This document shows positions 1 through 9,143 of a stretch of DNA of 41,161 nt, piece by piece. Position 1 is the first letter of the stretch; every line of letters starts with the position of its first letter. Below the pieces are notes generated by a model. That model had not been told where the DNA came from, ran no database searches, and was given only the letters and a program-made list of their open reading frames with translations. The position numbers and the translations under genes are program-made. This DNA is from Chloroflexota bacterium (lineage in GTDB: Bacteria; Chloroflexota; UBA6077; FW602-bin22; JACPRP01): positions 1 to 41,161 of the forward strand of contig JAMCWX010000002.1 of assembly GCA_023480885.1 (NCBI GenBank), read 5' to 3'.

Positions 1-2
1 AA

Positions 3-284
3 CAGCACGGGCTCTCCAACAAGGTGCTGATCCTGCATCAATTCGCGCCGAGCATGCTCCCCGATAAGGGCAACATTCAGAGCTTCCCGCAGGTCGAGAT
101 AGTTACCGATATGGATGGGTTCGGCTCCCAGCAGCTCAAGCTCAAGCATTACCAGTGGTTCGTCCGGGACGAGCTGATCGAGTACGCGGGGATCAAGCTA
201 TTCTTCAGGCAGGACACGCCCCTCTTTACAGCCGAGGATGTCATGAGCTTGGATCCCGTACCTGATGTGATTATCTATCAGTAG
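3..284 (+). CDS. C-terminal end of an unidentified protein (5' truncated by window edge)
   Basis: An open frame enters from the left edge and ends at a TAG at 282-284, so only about 93 residues are visible. The frame is open from base 3, and the GTG at 24 is an internal valine rather than a likely start. The visible part alternates hydrophobic strands and charged helices (VLILHQF, VEIVTDMDGFG, IKLFFRQ, PDVIIYQ), which suggests the end of an alpha/beta, possibly TIM-barrel, domain. I do not recognise the family and assign no function. It converges with the PhoH gene across an 86-base gap in which I see no clear terminator. Confidence 0.6.
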   Translation, partial: QHGLSNKVLILHQFAPSMLPDKGNIQSFPQVEIVTDMDGFGSQQLKLKHYQWFVRDELIEYAGIKLFFRQDTPLFTAEDVMSLDPVPDVIIYQ

Positions 285-370
285 TAGGGCGGTGAAGTCC
301 GTTTCCCATCGACCAACCGCGTATGTTCTGTCCAAAAGAGTACGCGCACAGCGATTTGTCGCGCCTGATC

Positions 371-1702
371 CTACAGCCTCGACGCTGCCAGCTCGGCCAG
401 CGGCGAGCGCTCGCCTTTGTCCAGCGTGAGGTGCCCCACCAGTGGCGAGCCTTTGAGCCGCTCGATGGCGTTCGACAGGCCGTTGCTCAGGTCGTCCAGG
501 AAGGGATGATCGATCTGCTGTACGTCGCCGGTGAGGACGAGCTTCGTGCCCTCGCCAACGCGGGAGATGATCGTCTTGATCTCGTGTGGCGTGAGATTCT
601 GGGCCTCGTCGATGATGATGAACTGGTTGGGAATGCTCCGCCCGCGCATATAGGTGAGCGCCTCAACCTCGAACATGCCGTTCGCCTGCAAATAGCCGAT
701 CATATCCCCTTGCTTGCCCCGGCTGCCATTGCCTTTGCTGCCGAAAAGGAACTCCAGGTTGTCGTTGACCGCCGCCATCCACGGCGTGAGCTTCTCTTCC
801 TTGCCGCCGGGCAAATAGCCGATTTCACGGCCGAAGGCGATGATTGGCCGCGAGACCAGCAGCTTACGGTACTTGTGATCTTCGACGACCATTTGAAGAC
901 CCGCTGCAAGCGCGATCAGCGTCTTGCCCGTCCCGGCTCGTCCCGTCAAGGTTACAAGGGCGAGCGATGGATCGAGCAGCAGGTGGAGGGCGAGGGTCTG
1001 CCGCAGGTTGCGGGGACGCAAGCCCCATACACCCTGCGAGTTCAGGTTGGCCAGGTGCACAGTCTCCCTGTTCGGCGAGACCACGCCTATCGCCGACGAT
1101 TTGCTGTTGTCGACCGATAGCCGAACGAAAGCGTTGGGAAGGTAGTTGCCTTCAGGAAGGGGAAGCATTCGCTCCTGGTAGAACCTGGATACGGTCTCCT
1201 CAGACACAGTGAGCTCGAAGATGCCCGAATATGCCTCGTGATGGGGGACGCCCCGTGGATGATCGGCCAGGTAGTTCTCGGCCTGGATGCCGAGAGCGTC
1301 GGCGCGCAGCCGCATGTTGACGTCCTTCGAGACCAAAACGACAGGGATATCGGGATGCCGCCGCTTCAGGGTCAGGCATTGCCGCAAGATCTGGTTATCC
1401 ACGCGATTCTTGTCCAGTCCGGGCGGCAATTCGTCGACCCCCGCCGCGCCGTCGACCACTACCTTTATCTCGCCGCCAGCCCCGGTAGGCACTCCCTCCA
1501 GCAACGAGCTTCGCGCGCGGTAGCCGTCGAGCAGACGGGCAATTTCACGGGCATTGCGACCCACGACGTCCTGGCGCCCTTTGAAAGTGTCGATCTCGTC
1601 GATAACCACGAGCGGAATCACGACGGTGTTGTCCGCGAACTTCTCGATAGCGCTGGCATCGTGCAACAACACGTTGGTATCAAGGACGAATAGCTTCTTC
1701 AA
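371..1702 (-). CDS. phoH2: PIN domain-PhoH ATPase fusion (PhoH2/YlaK type)
   Basis: The 443-residue protein starts with a PIN nuclease fold: the N-terminal strand FVLDTNVLLHD carries the first acidic residue, and IDEIDTFKG follows near residue 35. The C-terminal half is a PhoH ATPase with Walker A GRAGTGKT near residue 257 and a Walker B region FIIIDEAQN near residue 366. Family knowledge: PIN-PhoH fusions are RNA-unwinding ATPases coupled to a ribonuclease, sometimes discussed as toxin-like. Here it stands alone without an antitoxin-sized gene upstream, so a general RNA-processing or stress role is the safer reading. The start is TTG, chosen because AGGAGAGG lies about 8 bases upstream on the minus strand and the PIN strand begins immediately after it. 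The long plus-strand ORFs across this gene are shadows. Confidence 0.93.
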   Translation of the reverse strand: MKKLFVLDTNVLLHDASAIEKFADNTVVIPLVVIDEIDTFKGRQDVVGRNAREIARLLDGYRARSSLLEGVPTGAGGEIKVVVDGAAGVDELPPGLDKNRVDNQILRQCLTLKRRHPDIPVVLVSKDVNMRLRADALGIQAENYLADHPRGVPHHEAYSGIFELTVSEETVSRFYQERMLPLPEGNYLPNAFVRLSVDNSKSSAIGVVSPNRETVHLANLNSQGVWGLRPRNLRQTLALHLLLDPSLALVTLTGRAGTGKTLIALAAGLQMVVEDHKYRKLLVSRPIIAFGREIGYLPGGKEEKLTPWMAAVNDNLEFLFGSKGNGSRGKQGDMIGYLQANGMFEVEALTYMRGRSIPNQFIIIDEAQNLTPHEIKTIISRVGEGTKLVLTGDVQQIDHPFLDDLSNGLSNAIERLKGSPLVGHLTLDKGERSPLAELAASRL

Positions 1703-2199
1703 TTTGAACCTCTCCTCTCAGGCACAAGATGTGCAGTAGCCGGAGCAAGAATACAGCATTGGCGCCGTAAATTCCAGATGCAGTTCGCTTTCGCAGGGCC
1801 GATTGGCCGGCTACTTCCAAGAGGGGCTTGCATTATTTGGCGTAAAATGTTATCTTATACAAGGCGGTAAGCAAGATTGTCCTTTTGCGCCCGTTTGCGC
1901 GCTCTCCTCTCATAGTTCCTACTCCTGATCAACGAACTCAACGCCCGGCGAGGCCCAGGTTGGTTCGAAGAGCGATGAGGGCACCAGGATTTTGGCCACT
2001 CGTCATTCCGTTTGTCGCGGCGATCAAGAGGGAAAGAGCTAGCTCAAGTGAGACGGAACAGCCAATCAGACACGCTTCTGATCGCAGTCCGATGAGTCAC
2101 AGCGCTCGTCCAGGCTATTTGACCGTGGCGCTACGCTGAAAGACACGCCGTAGGTGAGCACGCAATGCCCTGGAAGCAAGCACGCCAGGAGTACAGCCT
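1703..2199. other. 497-bp divergent intergenic region before the sigma-factor gene
   Basis: This space separates the minus-strand phoH2 from the plus-strand sigma-factor gene. It holds the phoH2 Shine-Dalgarno (just right of 1702), a plausible plus-strand promoter at 1828-1856, and the sigma-factor Shine-Dalgarno CAGGAG near 2186-2191. If the 1828 promoter is used, the sigma-factor mRNA has a leader of about 335 bases. An 84-codon TTG ORF (1885-2139) lies in that leader but has no Shine-Dalgarno and an arginine/proline/serine-rich product, so I do not call it a gene. I found no strong phoH2 promoter. Confidence 0.5.
1828..1856 (+). promoter_or_regulatory. Candidate sigma70 promoter for the sigma-factor gene
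   Basis: TTGCAT (1828-1833), a 17-base spacer, then TATCTT (1851-1856). A second TTATAC overlaps the -10 at 1855-1860. The predicted start near 1863 leaves a leader of about 335 bases before the TTG at 2200, unusually long, so a nearer promoter may have been missed. Confidence 0.45.
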
Positions 2200-3306
<1,107 letters not shown>

Positions 3307-3341
3307 ATAAACTGTCGATAATCATTAGTGAGGATAGTCGA

Positions 3342-3842
3342 TTGTATAACAACGGACGTCAACCAGGATTGCTCGAACAATATTCCCATCTAACTAGCAG
3401 GCGCCCAGGCGTGGGCCGCAGGCGAGGCGCTGGGTCGGAGCGAACGGCCAAGCGCGTCAGCAGGGGCACCATTCAGCGCCTGGTACCTGACCGCGGCTTC
3501 GGCTTCATCCAGGCCGACGGTGAGAAGCAGAGCCTCTTTTTCCATCGCACCTCGGTGGAGAAGGTAGCCTTCGAGGACCTGAAAGAGGGCGACTTCGTGG
3601 AGTTCGAAGTGCAGCGCGACCAGCGCCGCGACCGCAACCACGCGGTTAACATCCGGCCGGCCGAGAGACCAGAACCGAGCGCAGCGCCACAACCACAATC
3701 CCGACCTCGACCCCGGCCAGCGTTGGGTCGCATCTACACCGGATGGCAGGCAGACGCTATTCGCGCCGAGCGAAGCGAGCTGTACCGCCGCCGCAGCACG
3801 TCAGGGCTCGACTCAAGCGACGCGTCTCGCTCCAGTCGATAG
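3342..3842 (+). CDS. Cold-shock-domain nucleic-acid-binding protein with long tails
   Basis: In this 166-residue protein, residues about 40-105 form a cold-shock (OB-fold) domain: [16 protein letters not shown] carries the RNP1-like [14 protein letters not shown] the RNP2-like strand, and [12 protein letters not shown] the later strands. Compared with classical Csp proteins of about 65-70 residues, it has a basic N-terminal extension and a proline/arginine-rich C-terminal tail (residues 105-166), both probably disordered. The fold binds single-stranded RNA or DNA and in other bacteria acts as an RNA chaperone. The start is TTG with GAGGA 7-8 bases upstream. It sits 35 bases after the sigma-factor gene and may be cotranscribed with it. 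Confidence 0.85.
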   Translation: MYNNGRQPGLLEQYSHLTSRRPGVGRRRGAGSERTAKRVSRGTIQRLVPDRGFGFIQADGEKQSLFFHRTSVEKVAFEDLKEGDFVEFEVQRDQRRDRNHAVNIRPAERPEPSAAPQPQSRPRPRPALGRIYTGWQADAIRAERSELYRRRSTSGLDSSDASRSSR

Positions 3843-3869
3843 TGATAGGTCTGGAGGAGACGCCCTTTC

Positions 3870-4070
3870 TTGAAAGAACCCGCTATTAACTCGTGCCATC
3901 CATGTACGGCCTGCTGCGTCTGGACGGAGATCCCGGAGCTAGGCAAGTCACGCGGTACGCCCTGTCGCCATCTCACAATAGACGGGTGCGGCATCTACCC
4001 CCGGCGCCCTCGCGTCTGCCGCGAGTTCCACTGCTATCCTTCGGAGTTCGGCGACTCTAAAGAAACCTAG
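3870..4070 (+). CDS. Small YkgJ-like CxxCxxCC metal-binding protein
   Basis: A 66-residue protein whose N-terminus carries CHPCTACC, the CxxCxxCC signature of the YkgJ/UPF0153 zinc- or iron-chelating family, followed by a CRHL...GCGIYPRRPRVCREFHC region typical of the same family. Its length is near the lower limit for the family. TTG start with GGAGGA 11 bases upstream. The biochemical role of the family is not established; metal binding is inferred from the eight cysteines. It is 27 bases downstream of the cold-shock-domain gene and is probably the last gene of that transcript. Confidence 0.72.
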   Translation: MKEPAINSCHPCTACCVWTEIPELGKSRGTPCRHLTIDGCGIYPRRPRVCREFHCYPSEFGDSKET

Positions 4071-4088
4071 CTCACCGCTCGCAATTCG

Positions 4089-4117
4089 TTGCAGTGATCA
4101 GGCGCTGGTATTATAAT
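4089..4117 (+). promoter_or_regulatory. Orphan sigma70-like promoter in a convergent gap
   Basis: TTGCAG (4089-4094), 17-base spacer, TATAAT (4112-4117), one of the best promoter matches in the window. It lies between two convergent genes and would drive RNA antisense to the 3' end of the glycosidase gene. No gene with a Shine-Dalgarno follows. Confidence 0.5.
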
Positions 4118-4124
4118 TGCTCTA

Positions 4125-4140
4125 TGACACTATAGTATCA
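4125..4140. repeat. 16-bp imperfect palindrome just downstream of the orphan promoter
   Basis: TGACACTATAGTATCA matches its reverse complement at 14 of 16 positions and sits about +1 to +16 relative to the start expected from the TATAAT at 4112. Its position suits an operator, but no regulator gene adjoins it. Confidence 0.4.
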
Positions 4141-4175
4141 GTTGCCATTCCTCACCTCCCTGGTCGAGGAGAGAC

Positions 4176-6488
4176 CTAAACAGCTTCGTCGGCTTTGGCC
4201 GCGGGCATGGCGCGCGGCATCTCCACGATGACCTCACCTCGCCGGTAGCTAGCCTCGACCCTGTCGAGCGGCTCGAGCTTGAACTCCAAAACGACGAAAT
4301 CCTTTTCGCCTCGGCGCTCGTAACGATAGGTCCAGGCCTTGCCGGTCTTTTTCCTCGACCTCACGCCAGGCTGCCCCTCGACAGGTAAGGCCAAAGAGCA
4401 TTTGAACTCGCCTCGGCCCACAAGGTACGCGACGCTGGTCTTTTCGCCCTCTGTGCGGTCGAAAAAGATCGAGATCTTGTGCTCCCCCACGTGCAAGTGC
4501 TCGACCTTGGCATAGCTCCACGCCTTAGGAATCTTGGGAGATATCTCGATGAAGTCCTCGTCAGCCCAGGGACGCAGGCCAAACACGCCCTCGATGACCC
4601 CCTGAAGATACATCGCCGGCGACCAGAGCTGCATAAACGAAAGCCCCTCGGGAATCAGTTCCTTGTACGAGCCCAGCGTCCCGTGATTTATCGTCAGCGC
4701 GATGTTCCCCAACAGCCTGACGGCGAAATCGGGGTCCCCGTAGTTGAACTCGGCCATCGCCAGCACGCCCGTGGGCAGGGTCCAAACGAAATCCTCTTTG
4801 TCCTTCGTATGAACCAGTCCCCACTCGTTCACCCAATCCTTCCTGATCCTCTCCAGCGACCTCTTGGCCCGCTCCAGAGGAGCCAGGCTGACCTCCATCG
4901 GAACGGCGATGATCCAGTGCCCATCCAATTGCTGGCTGTGGTCGTCCCGCAAGGAATCGGCGTAAACCGACTCCTCTTCCATCCACCAGTCCGCGTTGAT
5001 GGCGTCCTTCAGGTCGTCGGCCAGTTGCTGGAACCGCGTTTGATCGCCCGTCTGGCCAAGCGCCCTGGCCATATCGGCCAGGCAGTAGAGAGCCCTGGTG
5101 AAATAGCAGATGACGTCGAGCTTCTCCGACCCCATCTCCCTCCGCTCCACCACGCCACTGCCGTCGGGATAGTAATCCAGGTCAGTATCCCATTGGGCCG
5201 GGACGTAGTCGAGAACGCCCATCGCGCACAGTGGATACACGTGTTCGAGAAACTTCCTGTCCCCCGTCCACTTGAAATAGTTCCACGCGGCGATAGTGTA
5301 CTGGGGCGTCTCCTGGGTGTTGCCGGGATGGAAGACGCGGCCGCTGGTGGTGACTTCGTGAGGTATTCTGCCACAGAGCAGCCAGCCGTATTTGGCCAGG
5401 CCCTGTAGCGCGTCTCTGGCGATATTCCAATAATCGATGGCCATCAAGCCAGGGATAGAGTAAGACGTGTCCGTGCCGAAGAACTGCACGTACTCGGGAA
5501 TGCCCGCGTAGAGATAGCGGCCCTCGTAATTGTAATTGGGGTCGCGCAGGTGACGAACTTCGGCCGCCAGCATCACGACATTGGCCTTGGCGATGTAGTA
5601 AGCCAGGTTGTGCCAGGGATCCGAGCACTCGAAGCGCACACCGGAGAATACCTTGTCCTCGTAGTAGGTGATCTTGTCCCTCAGGTACCTCTCGCTATCA
5701 TTGACGATAATATCGAAGAGGCGCTCCGCCTCGCGGTATCCATTCTGATTCTCGGCCACGAACAGGAAGGGGAAGAAGGCTTCCTCGCCAGCGCCCAGAT
5801 TCACGCTGTAGGTGAACCTGGCGGTCGGCCGGCCATCAGATTTTCCAATTTCCTCACTATCGGGTCTCACGTTCGTGCCGAATACCACGGCCCACTGGTC
5901 AGGCCACAGGGTATCGTAGGCCACGGCCTTGCCGTCTGTGTACATAAGAACACCGTCCCCTTTGCGGAAACCACTGAACCAACTGGGCAAGAGGTTTACG
6001 GTAGCCAGCAGGCCGAGTTTGAGCCGTACGGCGTGCTCTCTCCTGTTGGCAATGCGCAGCAGCGCGAAGAGAGCGGGCGAATCCTCGACGACGAAATCGG
6101 TGCGTGTCACCTCGATGCCATTGCGCTCGAAGAAGAAGTCGGCGTATGCCAAATGGTAAGTGAACACCTTGCTGTCGTCTAACACCCAGGTTTCAGCATC
6201 CTCGACCAGACTGAAATAGAAACTCTCGATAGCCTTTACAGGCTGTCCCCATACGCCGCCCATCTCAGTGAGCAAATGGGCAGCCTGCTCGGGACGCTGT
6301 GTCGGCCCGACGATGCCGATTGGCTTGCCGACGAGGAAGCCCGGACGGCGCCAGCCCAGTGGAGGATAGACGCCACTCTGCGCGCCGATCTCGTAGAGAC
6401 GCTTCCCACTGAGAAAATAGAGGAGGTCGACGTTATCGACATGCCTGAGCTTTATCGGGCCGAAGTCGAGGATCTGTTCACGTGTCAT
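4176..6488 (-). CDS. (alpha/alpha)6-barrel glycoside hydrolase, debranching/glucosidase-like
   Basis: A 770-residue cytoplasmic protein with no signal peptide. The first 270 residues look like a beta-sandwich domain (WVLDDSKVFTYHLAYADFFF, FTYSVNLGAGEEAFFPFLFV). Residues about 290-640 are helical with the aromatic/acidic loops of six-hairpin glycosidases (GTDTSYSIPGLMAIDYW, NTQETPQYTIAAWNYFKWTG, YYPDGSGVVERREMGSEKLDV), and a beta-rich tail closes the protein. This architecture is shared by amylo-alpha-1,6-glucosidase, GH63, GH15 and GH65 enzymes, so the substrate is probably an alpha-glucan or glucoside, but I cannot assign the family number or the catalytic acids. ATG start with AAGGA upstream. 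It is 46 bases downstream of a glycosyltransferase gene on the same strand, which suggests joint turnover of one glycan. Confidence 0.8.
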   Translation of the reverse strand: MTREQILDFGPIKLRHVDNVDLLYFLSGKRLYEIGAQSGVYPPLGWRRPGFLVGKPIGIVGPTQRPEQAAHLLTEMGGVWGQPVKAIESFYFSLVEDAETWVLDDSKVFTYHLAYADFFFERNGIEVTRTDFVVEDSPALFALLRIANRREHAVRLKLGLLATVNLLPSWFSGFRKGDGVLMYTDGKAVAYDTLWPDQWAVVFGTNVRPDSEEIGKSDGRPTARFTYSVNLGAGEEAFFPFLFVAENQNGYREAERLFDIIVNDSERYLRDKITYYEDKVFSGVRFECSDPWHNLAYYIAKANVVMLAAEVRHLRDPNYNYEGRYLYAGIPEYVQFFGTDTSYSIPGLMAIDYWNIARDALQGLAKYGWLLCGRIPHEVTTSGRVFHPGNTQETPQYTIAAWNYFKWTGDRKFLEHVYPLCAMGVLDYVPAQWDTDLDYYPDGSGVVERREMGSEKLDVICYFTRALYCLADMARALGQTGDQTRFQQLADDLKDAINADWWMEEESVYADSLRDDHSQQLDGHWIIAVPMEVSLAPLERAKRSLERIRKDWVNEWGLVHTKDKEDFVWTLPTGVLAMAEFNYGDPDFAVRLLGNIALTINHGTLGSYKELIPEGLSFMQLWSPAMYLQGVIEGVFGLRPWADEDFIEISPKIPKAWSYAKVEHLHVGEHKISIFFDRTEGEKTSVAYLVGRGEFKCSLALPVEGQPGVRSRKKTGKAWTYRYERRGEKDFVVLEFKLEPLDRVEASYRRGEVIVEMPRAMPAAKADEAV

Positions 6489-6534
6489 AATGTTCCTTCA
6501 AGGCGCCGATGCGTCTCGCCGGCAGCGTAGAGAA

Positions 6535-7947
6535 TCAGCGCAATGCCGCCAGCGTTTCGCGGCTCAGGCGATCACGGACTCTGCCGGCAGGTCCCGCGAG
6601 CTGGGGCAGCACCGCCGAGAGGGTAGTGAGTATCTGGCTCGACCAGGTGTAGTGGTCAAGCACTGTTTGCAGCCCGGCGCGGCGGACGGCATCCTTCTCG
6701 CCCTCGCTCATGCTCAAAATGCGCTGAAGCACTTGCGCCACGTCGTCAGGATCGTCCTGTTTGGTAACAAACCCATCGACGCCGTCGCGGACCTGCTCGA
6801 CAAGGCCACCGGTATTCGAGACGACGACGAGCGCACCTCGCTTACGACCGTGCATCCTGATCTCGACTGGCGTCAGGCCGAACGGCTCGCGATAGGCGAG
6901 GCTTGCCGCGGCCAGGGTGTTCTCCCACTGCAGCGTGCACGCGACCAGTTCAGGATCGAAGGCGAAGATCAAGCCCGCGTCTAATCCAAGTTGCTTCTTT
7001 AGATCCACGAGGTCGGGATACTCCGGCGAGACCATGATCACAGGGAATACCTTCCCCTTCAGTCGCGCCGCTGCCTTGAGCACGACGTCGTACTTCTTAT
7101 AAGCAACCGCCCTTCCCCAACTGAAAACCAGTGGCACGTCGGTGGGGATTTGATACTGCCGCAGCTTATCGACGATGTGACTCTTGTCGCGCAAGCGGAA
7201 GAAAGGATCGGTGGGATTGATGCCATTGCCCGTGGGCACCGTGTGCTCTGGTTTCGCGCCGTAATCTTCGACGATGTGATGGGACATGAACTTGCTGATA
7301 TAGCCGAGCTTCACCTTCGGAGTTACCTTGGACCAGTGGATGCTCACGCTTTCGACCATCAACCTCTGCGGATTAGGCATCGGCAGCTCGTGCGTCAACG
7401 CCGTGGCGTGTATCACGTAAATGGCAGTCAGATCGACGCCGCAAGCCTCTTCCTGAAGCGTGGCGTAGATGGGCGCCAGCGCAAACAGCGAATCGTGGCA
7501 GTAGGCCACGCTCACCTGATGGCGCCTGGCAAAGTTCAACGCGACGGCGGCGCCGGACGCCGAGGAGGCCTTCCAGTTTTCGATATCGCCGATGTCGGCC
7601 ACGCCCCAGGGCGCGCTCGGCAGGTATCCCCGCGTGAAGTTGACAAGGTATGCGAACTGGCCGCCCATCCTGGCGATTTCGTCTTCGGCGTGTTTCTGAA
7701 ACTGGGGGTCCCGTCGTTCGTGCTCCCTGGCATAGGCGATCTCGGCGAAGTAGGGAGTGAGGTTGATACCCTCTCTGGCCAGCTCTTCTTTCAATTTAGG
7801 CAGCGCTGCCAGATGGCCACGGGTGACGGTGGCCACCCCACCCCCAAAAGTCTGTATGCCCTCGAAGGTCAGATGAATCACCGCCAGGTCAAGCGCTCTT
7901 CCCGCCACTGGATCTTTAGGCCCAGAAACGTTTTCTCTTGCCTGCAT
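6535..7947 (-). CDS. Glycosyltransferase, GT-B fold, GT4/GT5-like
   Basis: A 470-residue protein with two Rossmann halves. The N-terminal half has the glycine-rich loop TFGGGVATVTRGHL (residues 33-46), as in glycogen synthases and related enzymes. The C-terminal half has GNGINPTDPFF (240-250), WGRAVAYKKYDVVLKAA, and the E-x7-E nucleotide-sugar motif EPFGLTPVE (E354 and E362) followed by VVSNTGGLVEQVRDGVDGF. It should transfer a sugar from a nucleotide donor; the acceptor is unknown. Its partner downstream is a debranching-like glycosidase, so an intracellular storage or protective glucan or glucoside is a reasonable inference. ATG start with GGGGAG upstream. A predicted promoter at 8096-8124 gives a leader of about 142 bases that begins in a G-rich heptamer array. 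Confidence 0.85.
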   Translation of the reverse strand: MQARENVSGPKDPVAGRALDLAVIHLTFEGIQTFGGGVATVTRGHLAALPKLKEELAREGINLTPYFAEIAYAREHERRDPQFQKHAEDEIARMGGQFAYLVNFTRGYLPSAPWGVADIGDIENWKASSASGAAVALNFARRHQVSVAYCHDSLFALAPIYATLQEEACGVDLTAIYVIHATALTHELPMPNPQRLMVESVSIHWSKVTPKVKLGYISKFMSHHIVEDYGAKPEHTVPTGNGINPTDPFFRLRDKSHIVDKLRQYQIPTDVPLVFSWGRAVAYKKYDVVLKAAARLKGKVFPVIMVSPEYPDLVDLKKQLGLDAGLIFAFDPELVACTLQWENTLAAASLAYREPFGLTPVEIRMHGRKRGALVVVSNTGGLVEQVRDGVDGFVTKQDDPDDVAQVLQRILSMSEGEKDAVRRAGLQTVLDHYTWSSQILTTLSAVLPQLAGPAGRVRDRLSRETLAALR

Positions 7948-8041
7948 AAGACATTGCTCCCCAGGTTATCGTTCAGGAATGGACACCCCACAACCTGTGG
8001 TCGCAATCTGCAAGAAACATGCCACACCGGCAGGAAGCCCG

Positions 8042-8089
8042 CCCCACTCCCCACTCCCTATCCCCTATCCCCTGTCCCCTATTCCCTGT
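8042..8089. repeat. Heptamer tandem array with seven C-runs (G-runs on the minus strand)
   Basis: Seven units of about 7 bp with consensus CCCCTAT/CCCCACT/CCCCTGT run from 8042 to 8089; the third unit is 6 bp. On the minus strand this gives seven runs of 3-4 G separated by 3-4-base loops, a textbook G-quadruplex pattern. It lies at the 5' end of the leader predicted for the minus-strand glycosyltransferase operon. Period and composition resemble the heptanucleotide short tandem repeats known from heterocystous cyanobacteria, but I make no claim of homology. Confidence 0.75.
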
Positions 8090-8095
8090 CTGCAT

Positions 8096-8124
8096 AGCAT
8101 AAGTTGACATCGTAATTGCATCAA
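8096..8124 (-). promoter_or_regulatory. Candidate promoter for the glycosyltransferase-glycosidase operon
   Basis: On the minus strand, TTGATG (8124-8119), 17-base spacer, TATGCT (8101-8096). The predicted start is near 8089, exactly at the edge of the heptamer array. It overlaps the opposing cysK promoter. Confidence 0.5.
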
Positions 8125-8133
8125 GGGTAGAAT
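8104..8133 (+). promoter_or_regulatory. Promoter of the cysteine synthase gene
   Basis: A perfect TTGACA (8104-8109), an 18-base spacer and TAGAAT (8128-8133). The start expected near 8140 is about 20 bases before the ATG and leaves room for GAGGGAG. It interleaves with the opposing promoter at 8096-8124. Confidence 0.7.
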
Positions 8134-8159
8134 ACTTTTGCATTGTAGAGGGAGAACTT

Positions 8160-9083
8160 ATGGCCTCACGCGTAGTGGATAATGTGCTGGAGCTAATCGG
8201 AGAAACGCCCCTTGTCAGACTTAGCCGCCTGCCGAAACCTGGCGATGCCGTGCTGTTCGGCAAGCTGGAATCTTTCAACCCTGGCGGCAGCGTCAAGGAT
8301 CGCATAGCTCTGGCGATGGTCGAAGAAGCAGAGCGGACTGGCAGCCTCAAGCCAGGTGATACGATCGTCGAGCCGACCAGCGGCAACACGGGCATTGGCC
8401 TGGCGATGGTGGCAGCCGTGAAAGGCTATCATCTCATCCTCACTATGCCTGAGGACATGAGCCTGGAGCGCCGGACGTTGCTGTCGACTTACGGCGCAGA
8501 GATCATACTGACGCCGGCGATCGAGGCGATGTCAGGCGCCGTTTACGCGGCGGAGCAACTGGCACAAAAGCACGGCTATTTTATGCCGCAGCAGTTCCTG
8601 AACCCCGCCAACCCGGACGTCCATCGCCGAACGACCGCGATAGAGATTCTGGAGGCAGTGGAGGACAAGCTCGACGCTTTTGTGGCCGGTGTGGGCTCGG
8701 GCGGGACCATCACCGGGGTAGCTGAAGCGCTGAAGGAGAAAGCGCCTGGCGTCACGATCGTCGCCGTCGAGCCGGCTCGTTCCGCCGTGCTATCTGGTGG
8801 ACGGGCTGGCTTGCATCGCATTCAAGGCATCGGCGCCGGCTTCGTCCCTGGGATTCTCAACCGCAAGATAATCGATAGCGTCATTGCCGTGAGCGACGAG
8901 GATGCGTTTCAGACCACGAAGCGGCTCGCTCGCGAGGAGGGTATTCTGGCAGGGGTCTCGGCTGGCGCCGCAGTGTTCGCTGCCCTCGAAGTCGCTCACA
9001 AACTGGGCCAGGGCAAGAAAGTCGTCACCATTCTGCCAGACACTGGCGAGCGCTACATGAGCCTGATGCAGTCGGCCAAGTAG
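8160..9083 (+). CDS. cysK: Cysteine synthase (O-acetylserine sulfhydrylase family)
   Basis: A 307-residue PLP enzyme of fold type II. The PLP lysine is K46 in NPGGSVKDR, the substrate-binding loop PTSGNTG is at 72-78, and the phosphate-binding loop GVGSGGT is at 177-183. It replaces the acetyl (or phospho) group of an activated serine with sulfur to make cysteine. Whether the sulfur source is sulfide (CysK) or a thiocarboxylated carrier protein (CysM type) cannot be read from the motifs. The nearby JAMM-domain protein makes the second option worth testing, because mycobacterial CysM works with a JAMM protease and a carrier. ATG start with GAGGGAGA 5-6 bases upstream and a strong promoter. It is probably a separate transcript from the gene that follows after a 214-base structured gap. 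Confidence 0.93.
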   Translation: MASRVVDNVLELIGETPLVRLSRLPKPGDAVLFGKLESFNPGGSVKDRIALAMVEEAERTGSLKPGDTIVEPTSGNTGIGLAMVAAVKGYHLILTMPEDMSLERRTLLSTYGAEIILTPAIEAMSGAVYAAEQLAQKHGYFMPQQFLNPANPDVHRRTTAIEILEAVEDKLDAFVAGVGSGGTITGVAEALKEKAPGVTIVAVEPARSAVLSGGRAGLHRIQGIGAGFVPGILNRKIIDSVIAVSDEDAFQTTKRLAREEGILAGVSAGAAVFAALEVAHKLGQGKKVVTILPDTGERYMSLMQSAK

Positions 9084-9143
9084 TTTCCCTACCCCAGGCT
9101 ACGATGCACCACAGAGGCACGGAGACACGGAGGGGAAGAATGG

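Noticed and set aside
323-1212. Plus-strand ORFs of 265 and 122 codons opposite phoH2
   Set aside because: They are antisense shadows of the PIN-PhoH gene, with low-complexity Arg/Ala-rich products and no Shine-Dalgarno.
1961-1995. GGTTCGAA motif as a tRNA T-loop
   Set aside because: No T-stem, acceptor or anticodon arm can be formed around it.
1885-2139. 84-codon ORF in the sigma-factor leader
   Set aside because: TTG start without Shine-Dalgarno, Arg/Pro/Ser-rich product and no recognisable domain.
4479-6182. Plus-strand ORFs of 309 and 210 codons
   Set aside because: Antisense shadows of the (alpha/alpha)6 glycosidase gene, which has clear fold motifs on the minus strand.
7150-8097. Plus-strand 315-codon ORF
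   Set aside because: Antisense to the glycosyltransferase gene and continues into the heptamer array; its translation has no domain.
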